From positions 51,791,471-51,855,470 of the forward strand of contig CM031857.1 of NCBI GenBank assembly GCA_018697195.1: a stretch of 64,000 bases of DNA, read 5' to 3'. The notes under the pieces are model-generated. The model had not been told where the DNA came from. It ran no database searches and worked only from the letters and a program-made list of their open reading frames with translations. This DNA is from Certhia americana (taxonomy: Eukaryota; Chordata; Aves; Passeriformes; Certhiidae). Of the stretch, positions 59,545-64,000 are shown piece by piece; within the stretch, counting starts at the first letter, position 1, and every line of letters begins with the position of its first letter. A program made the translations under genes and the position numbers.

Positions 59545-59860
59545 CAATGCTCTTTATTATTTTTATCAGTGATCTGGACACTGGAGTTGAATGTACATGA
59601 AGTTTGCTGAGGAGGAGCTCTGGATTTCCTCGATGATAGAAATCTGGAAAGACTGGAAAGAGTTGGAAAATCAACTGTATGAAATTGAACAAGAGCAAGT
59701 TCTGGATTCTTGACTTGGTATGGAGTCAAGGTTATATATACAAATTAGGGTGTGAGAGGCTGGATAGCAGCCCTACAAAAAGAGATCTGTGGGTTTGGGC
59801 TGATGGGGTATGTTTAGGTGGTAGGACAAGGAGGGAAAACAAAAAAGGGGATCAGGCAAA
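59545..59860 (+). pseudogene. Old CR1 ORF2 (reverse transcriptase) fragment
   Basis: The plus strand preserves CR1 RT residues in three frames: LFIIFISDLDTGVECT (59549 onward), then KFAE at the position of the FADD catalytic box (reads FAEE), then NCMKLNKSKFWILDL, YIYKLGCERLDSSP and RDLWVWADG (59670-59810). The order matches the CR1 RT palm-thumb region. Indels and stops separate the parts. An older copy than the two 3'-end CR1 fragments, which are on the opposite strand. Confidence 0.75.
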
Positions 59861-61504
59861 GGCACAGGCTGCTTGGGTTTTCTTGTAGAGGTGGAATTCA
59901 TTATACTTCCATAAACAAGGTGCAAGCTGTGTCTCCAAAGGGCTGTCCCCTGGAGAGACGAGATTTCAAAAAGCAAGCAGGGTTATACAGGGCAAACAAC
60001 ATGAATCTCCAAAACTAAGGGAACACAAAATGAATGCAACCCTTCAATCCTTCTGGACTGGCTAGTAAGTACATGGAAGACATTTTTACCTCTGTATAGA
60101 AGCCTTAAGCTATGACTCCATATTTATCCCTATGCTTCTTCCAACCCCAAAGTTTTCCACATCAATATGCTTAAGCAAACCTCACACTCAACATTCAAGA
60201 GCTGTGATAGGGCAAGAGTTCCCCTCACCCCTGCTATGAAGAATTGCTTGGTAAGTAATCTCTAAGTATCACTAAATTCCTGATAAGCTGCCATACTTAG
60301 CCCAAGGACAAGAAACTGTCCAGAGATTTGCATATCAAATTTCTACTGATGGTTTTCACAATAGGACTTGGAGCTGGGCAGTTGCAGCATACATTTATAA
60401 AGCTTAAAGCTGTGTTCAGTGATAAGAGGTTCTTTTGCAGAGAGCACAGCAAAAGCTTTGTCAGTGACTGAAATGACACTTCCATCCCATCATGAAAGAT
60501 ACCTCTTCCAGTGGATGTGTAGCTGGCGTGACGTTATCATTGGAATTGTTTTTTGGATTTTTTTCCATGGATATGAGAGGGAAGATTCTTGTGATTTATG
60601 AAGTAGTCTGTCCTTTTTTTTATTATTATTTGCAACATTACAAGAAAATTAACTGCAGCAGAAGGATTTTATAACCATCTATAAACTTGGTTATCAGCCT
60701 ACCAGTATTATTCAATAAATACATAAAACAAACTCCAAGGCTGGAAATTGAATATTTAACATGCTTCCACAGGGGAGATATTCTGGTTATGACTGAGAAG
60801 AAACTCAGCCTATATTTTTGTGATTATTTTGATGTTTGCAATTTTCTGAATCAGAATTTTCCCATGCTTTCTCTGAACCTGGAGGGTTCTACTTTGAGTA
60901 TTTGTTAAAAGTCTGTGACCTGTTTCTTATTTGCTTAATAAAAAAGAGAAGGACTGAGAAGTCACCTATATGTGTAAATTAATCTATTAGGGAATGATTT
61001 TGTGGGGTTTTTATACCATAGATATTTGTTCTCCCCTAGCTTCTTTTAGGCATCTAGCTTAAGTCCATCATGTAACTCTGTCACTAATAACAGAGAAACC
61101 CTGAGAGGAAAACTCCTTTCATCCATGCTGACACCTGCTACTCTTTCACTTTTGAAATCTCAGTGTCAAGACTAGATGAGTTGGTGACTCAACACATAGT
61201 TTGAATCAAATTACTTCCATCCAGAATTTGTAGAATGGCTTTGGTTTCAATTTATAGGGGAGAGGTCCAGGACTTCTGTCTACATAGCCTACTGAGAATA
61301 CAAACAATGATGCAATCAGTTATATGGGTTCTTAGGGGAAGTAGTCTTTATTTACGTTTGCCTCAGTCTGTCAGGCAAACATCTAATGGCTGGAGGGTGG
61401 AGCTGAAGTACAGTTTTAATTGTGATCAATTAAGGAATGTAAATTGACATATCAAGGCTGGTGATCAGTTCTTTACCACTGGCATTTTTAATTGATTCCT
61501 AGCT
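59861..61504. other. No gene recognised
   Basis: AT-rich with short frames only. The first part may still hold degraded CR1 sequence. No other element recognised. Confidence 0.65.
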
Positions 61505-61675
61505 TGTTTTCTTTTCCTTTTCTTTTCTTTTCATTTCCTTTCTTTTCTTTCTTTTCTTTTCTTTTCTTTTCTTTTCTTTTCTTTTCTTTTCTTTTCTTTT
61601 CTTTTCTTTTCCATTTCCCCTTTTCTTTCCCTTTTCTCTTTCCCCTTTTCCTTTTTTTCTTTTTCAAACCATAAC
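61505..61675. repeat. (CTTTT)n pyrimidine tract
   Basis: An all-pyrimidine plus strand except for a few interruptions, with a pure core of twelve CTTTT units at 61551-61610 and degenerate flanks. The short Phe/Ser/Pro-rich frame over it is a by-product. Confidence 0.97.
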
Positions 61676-64000
61676 AAGAATTAACTCCAGGAAGCCCTTC
61701 AGTCTGTTTTTATACCTTCATGTTTAGGTTGTATCAACACCATACCTCCCACCTTTGAATTAGCAGTCACATTTATCTCACTCAGCTTTAGCAATTTAGC
61801 TTTAACAGAGTCAAGTAATCTATGGTCAATGGAGTGAAATAGGTACTTCCATACATTGTTTTCCAAGACCATGTTCCCTTCATATTATTATAAAATTCCC
61901 CATATGATCAAAGAGACTAGACTTGCCTGTATAACTGCAAGGCAAATTGTGACAAACACAATCAAATGCTATTAGTGCAATTTGGAGGAAATTTCTGCTG
62001 AAATCCACATGAGAAATGACTAAGGATGCTCAATGTGCAAAATGTAGTAGATTCCTGATACACAAATTATAGATTAGGATTTTTCTTATCCATGTTAATT
62101 CATATTCACTGCAGTAAAAAGAATACCTGAAGCCTTTTGTTAGGTATAAACACAGAGGTGGTACGAATTGTGTAAATCTTATTTTCTTTCAAATGAATTG
62201 AAGGTATTATTCATCTACAGATTATTATAAATACACTTCACCTGAGTAAAAATTTATAGTGCATGGTATGAAGGTAACAACTGTATAATATGAATGACAA
62301 GTAACAGCGTGCCTCATTATTGCACTCTTGCACTCAGTGATAATTTACCAGTTGTGCTCTTGTGCTGTGGTCCTCATGCTATAATTAATCTATGCATTAG
62401 AGTACAGAGGAGACCTCTTGCCCTTTAATTTTGGAATCTCAGACTTCTGTTCACGTAAGTAATACCTCACTGGGCCAGCTACTGCATTTTCACTCACAGG
62501 TAAAGAGGAAGAAAAGAATCCATCTTTGCAGCCCATCCAGCAGCGTGGCTCTGCAGGGCAAGGATTTGACCTTCTTTAGTCTGACAGTGGGGAGAACTAT
62601 TCTCAAAGAGATGATGTGAATATTACTGAGCCCTGGAGTTCACACTTCAGCCTAATGACTGATTTTTGGGAAGCCATCTGCAGGAAATTTCAGGACTTCT
62701 CCTATTACCTGAGTGAGTGCTGCCTTATGAATGCAGTCCAACACAGCAGATCAGTGTGATTTAATGTTTTATCTTTATCTGTTCTTGCATGGTCTAAGTC
62801 CCACAGCCTTTGCTTCAGCAAAACTCCCAAAAATCACTGTATAAATTTTGTTAGGACAAGGACAATTATATTAGCAAGCAATGACACTGCAGAGCAGACA
62901 TAGACAGCTGTTGAAAAAAAATTTGGATTTCCTTTTCCATCACTTCTGACATTTTCTCCCCTTTTAAATCAGGTCAGAAATCTGAAAGAGAAGAGCAAAC
63001 TCTGAAAACAGATCTGAAAATTCTCCAAAGGATTTTTTTTTCTTAATACATAGAAACAAAAGGTTCTGCTGTTTCCAAATTGAAAGGCTTTATTTAAAAT
63101 TAAGGTGACATTGAAGTACGTCTACCCAAGGAGCCATGGCACATATTACAATTGCAATTGCAATGCCTGAGATGCTCATTCTGCCCGTGGATGAGGCTAC
63201 TTGGCAGATGATGAGAGTTCCATGTACTCAAATGAGACACAGAGCTCAGTCTAAAAGAAGATTTACACTGTGTTTTAACCTCGTACTTCTCACATCAAAA
63301 CATTTCAGGGGATGACAGTGCTTCATTTTCAAGTGTAATCCATTTTTACTAAATCAAATATATCTGGGATGTATTTTTTCAGAATAAAAATAGAAAGTCA
63401 GAAGGGTGTTGCAATGAAAGTTAGACTTCCTCAGGAAATTACTTATTTTGATGAAACAACAGTATCTCTTGAAAAAGTGGAAAATTCCCAATATTCAGAA
63501 TGACATAGAATTTTTACATGCTCCCTTTCCACAAAGAAATGGGATACTAATTCATTCTCAAGAGAACTGAAGGGATTTGTTGTTTGTTTTTTTCTTAAAG
63601 GAGGATGTATATTCAGTCCCATTGGAATTAAAAGAACATCTTCAGACCTGAATAAAAATGCATTCCAAAAGATGTCAAGAGGAAAGTTTTTGCAGAGCCA
63701 GCCACTTCAAGGGCTTGTTACAGCCAGTGATCTCAAGAAAGAGCTTTAATAAGAGCTGAATTTACACATAAACATTTAGAAAGCAAATAAATAAATAAGT
63801 GTGTATGGGGGGGCGGAGAGAACTTGACAGGATTCAGTGTAATATTTTGGTATAATACTATGAGCACAGCATTAGAGAAAACCATGCATCTGTTTTATGG
63901 TTGTTTTATATTCTTCTCTTGTGTGTGCATTTTATGCACATAAAAATTAACAACCTTTGACTATCCATTTATATTTATAACATCTGCAGTACCAATGGGT
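61676..64000. other. No gene recognised
   Basis: AT-rich, no open frame beyond about 62 codons, no dispersed repeat recognised. Short homopolymers and a G run near 63809-63815 only. Confidence 0.7.

Noticed and set aside
61492..61674. A Phe-rich 60-codon frame
   Set aside because: A translation of the (CTTTT)n microsatellite.

Overview
The window is vertebrate, almost certainly avian nuclear DNA and probably from a passerine. The evidence is several CR1 LINE fragments, class II (beta-like) endogenous retroviruses with one env of alpharetrovirus type, ERVL-like LTR and integrase remnants, and long AT-rich unique DNA with no bacterial-style gene packing. I could not identify any host protein-coding exon. 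Nothing seen fixes the chromosome.

Left part (1-12868): three class II proviral pieces, all on the minus strand. Element A (1 to about 4609) is a 3' half: mid-RT, RNase H, integrase, env, most of a 3' LTR. Element B (about 4610-8059) is a 5' half: 5' LTR, leader, a small gag start fused to dUTPase/protease, RT and RNase H. Element C (8060-12868) is an older 5' half: 5' LTR, gag, dUTPase, protease, part of RT. B's LTR begins inside a pol codon of C, so B is nested in C. A and B have unrelated LTRs and diverged RTs and meet at an abrupt junction near 4603-4625, so they are not one provirus. All are inactivated by stops, frameshifts or lesions. Two types of programmed -1 frameshift heptamer remain readable: GGGAAAC at C gag-pro, and GGATTTT at pro-pol in both B and C. 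A 10-N gap (2678-2687) inside A's integrase is flanked by a duplicated 454/453-bp block, best read as an assembly artefact.

Middle part (12869-25518): a CR1 fragment, then three consecutive plus-strand LTR ends separated by very short leader/polypurine remnants (13552-15655). Next is a rearranged minus-strand ERVL-like remnant (about 15650-20110) with gag, integrase, a primer-binding-like site and a 5' LTR. Last is a 1.69-kb minus-strand LTR (23827-25518) with 10-bp inverted termini.

Right part (25519-64000): mostly single-copy-looking AT-rich noncoding DNA. It carries one ancient hAT-like inverted-repeat element, two CR1 fragments, microsatellites and a few stretches with the texture of conserved noncoding elements. 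Reading frames here are short and look random; I read it as intergenic or intronic. No CRISPR, rRNA or tRNA gene was seen.

No new biochemical system is evident. The most informative features are the layered ERV history, the A/B chimeric junction, the gap duplication and the retained frameshift signals.
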